Assembly: GCF_014356525.2 (NCBI RefSeq)
Contig: NC_052506.1
Coordinates: 14,320,783-14,384,782 of the forward strand
DNA length: 64,000 nucleotides
Direction of reading: 5' to 3'
Source of the DNA: Nilaparvata lugens
Lineage: Eukaryota; Arthropoda; Insecta; Hemiptera; Delphacidae
Under the pieces are notes generated by a model. It made no database searches, was not told where the DNA came from, and worked only from the letters and a program-made list of their open reading frames with translations. The position numbers and the translations under genes were made by a program. This document shows positions 63,780-64,000 of this stretch, piece after piece. Position 1 is the first letter of the stretch, and each line of letters opens with the position of its first letter.

Positions 63780-64000
63780 GTGTTTATTCCTGGAAGTTTT
63801 GACAAAATTGGATCAATCTTCATTCTTTACTAGGTCCACGGCGTTATTTACTAATACCAGATGCGTATTATCCACTTCAAGGCAAATAAGACTGTGGACC
63901 TTATGCCACTAGAAATGTAGATGATGCTACCAACTGTGTGTAGATAACATAGAAAATAAACTGTTACATGGTTATAAACTACAGAAAAAAATGTGTCATG
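63780..64000. other. No gene recognised
   Basis: Last 220 bases show no ORF or repeat that I can identify. Confidence 0.4.

Noticed and set aside
1..64000. tRNA or rRNA genes
   Set aside because: No stretch with cloverleaf arms, A/B boxes or rRNA-like conserved sequence was noticed on reading; a covariance-model scan would be needed to exclude them.

Overview
The window reads as AT-rich arthropod nuclear DNA, most likely an insect and perhaps a hemipteran. The evidence is arthropod-style TATA plus TTCAGTT promoters, intron-containing piggyBac genes, BEL/Pao, Merlin, Mutator and Helitron relics, and very high repeat density. I see no rRNA, tRNA, CRISPR array or clear single-copy host gene. 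Almost every coding stretch belongs to a mobile element or a virus-like element, and most are broken. Species assignment is inference only.

Region 1 (1-8360, all genes on the minus strand) is the distinctive block. It is a tandem array of the structural gene module of a Polinton/Maverick or adintovirus-like element (midsize linear dsDNA virus group). The genes are a penton-like minor capsid protein, an adenain-type cysteine protease, a parvovirus-type phospholipase A2 protein with an Arg/Lys-rich tail, two small unknown proteins, a double-jelly-roll-like major capsid protein and a small Gly-rich ORF. Unit A (1-4200) is complete apart from the repeat boundary falling inside the penton gene. 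Unit B (4201-7960) lacks the phospholipase gene, carries a fused ORF and has a 709-bp internal duplication. Unit C stops at a 100-bp assembly gap (8361-8460). No DNA polymerase B, integrase or packaging ATPase is present, so this is not a whole element. The gap means linkage to the host repeats on its right is not proven.

Region 2 (8461-24600) holds LINE ORF1 fragments, two piggyBac families (one inserted into or abutting the other), a Tc/mariner relic, a nearly intact Merlin transposase with one frameshift, a zinc-finger/Myb fragment resembling an R2-type LINE N-terminus that is interrupted by a TIR element, and three copies of a BESS-motif gene. One BESS copy has expanded a 12-bp minisatellite into a (Glu-Glu-Ser-Asn/Ile)n coding repeat.

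Region 3 (24346-33900) is a segmental duplication of about 2.6 kb (24346-26967 and 30073-32515, offset about 5.7 kb). It carries a MADF-domain exon inside inverted repeats and piggyBac C-terminal relics. The two copies are separated by several tandem arrays. A 179-bp MITE is present in one copy and absent from the other.

Region 4 (34500-43100) has a mariner relic, long stretches without recognisable genes, a second assembly gap (39473-39572), a frameshifted gene behind a textbook TATA/initiator promoter whose C-terminal half faintly recalls replication-initiator proteins, and a pogo/Tigger-like MITE.

Region 5 (43200-64000) has two arrays of a 171-bp satellite, two piggyBac insertions whose empty sites can be read from paralogous flanks, an unclassified transposase-like gene, a Helitron helicase relic, a Mutator-like transposase with a BEL/Pao element at its 3' break, and a piggyBac element with TTAA duplication inside a mariner transposase gene. 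That piggyBac also contains a second copy of the mariner 3' half and 1.56 kb of flank.
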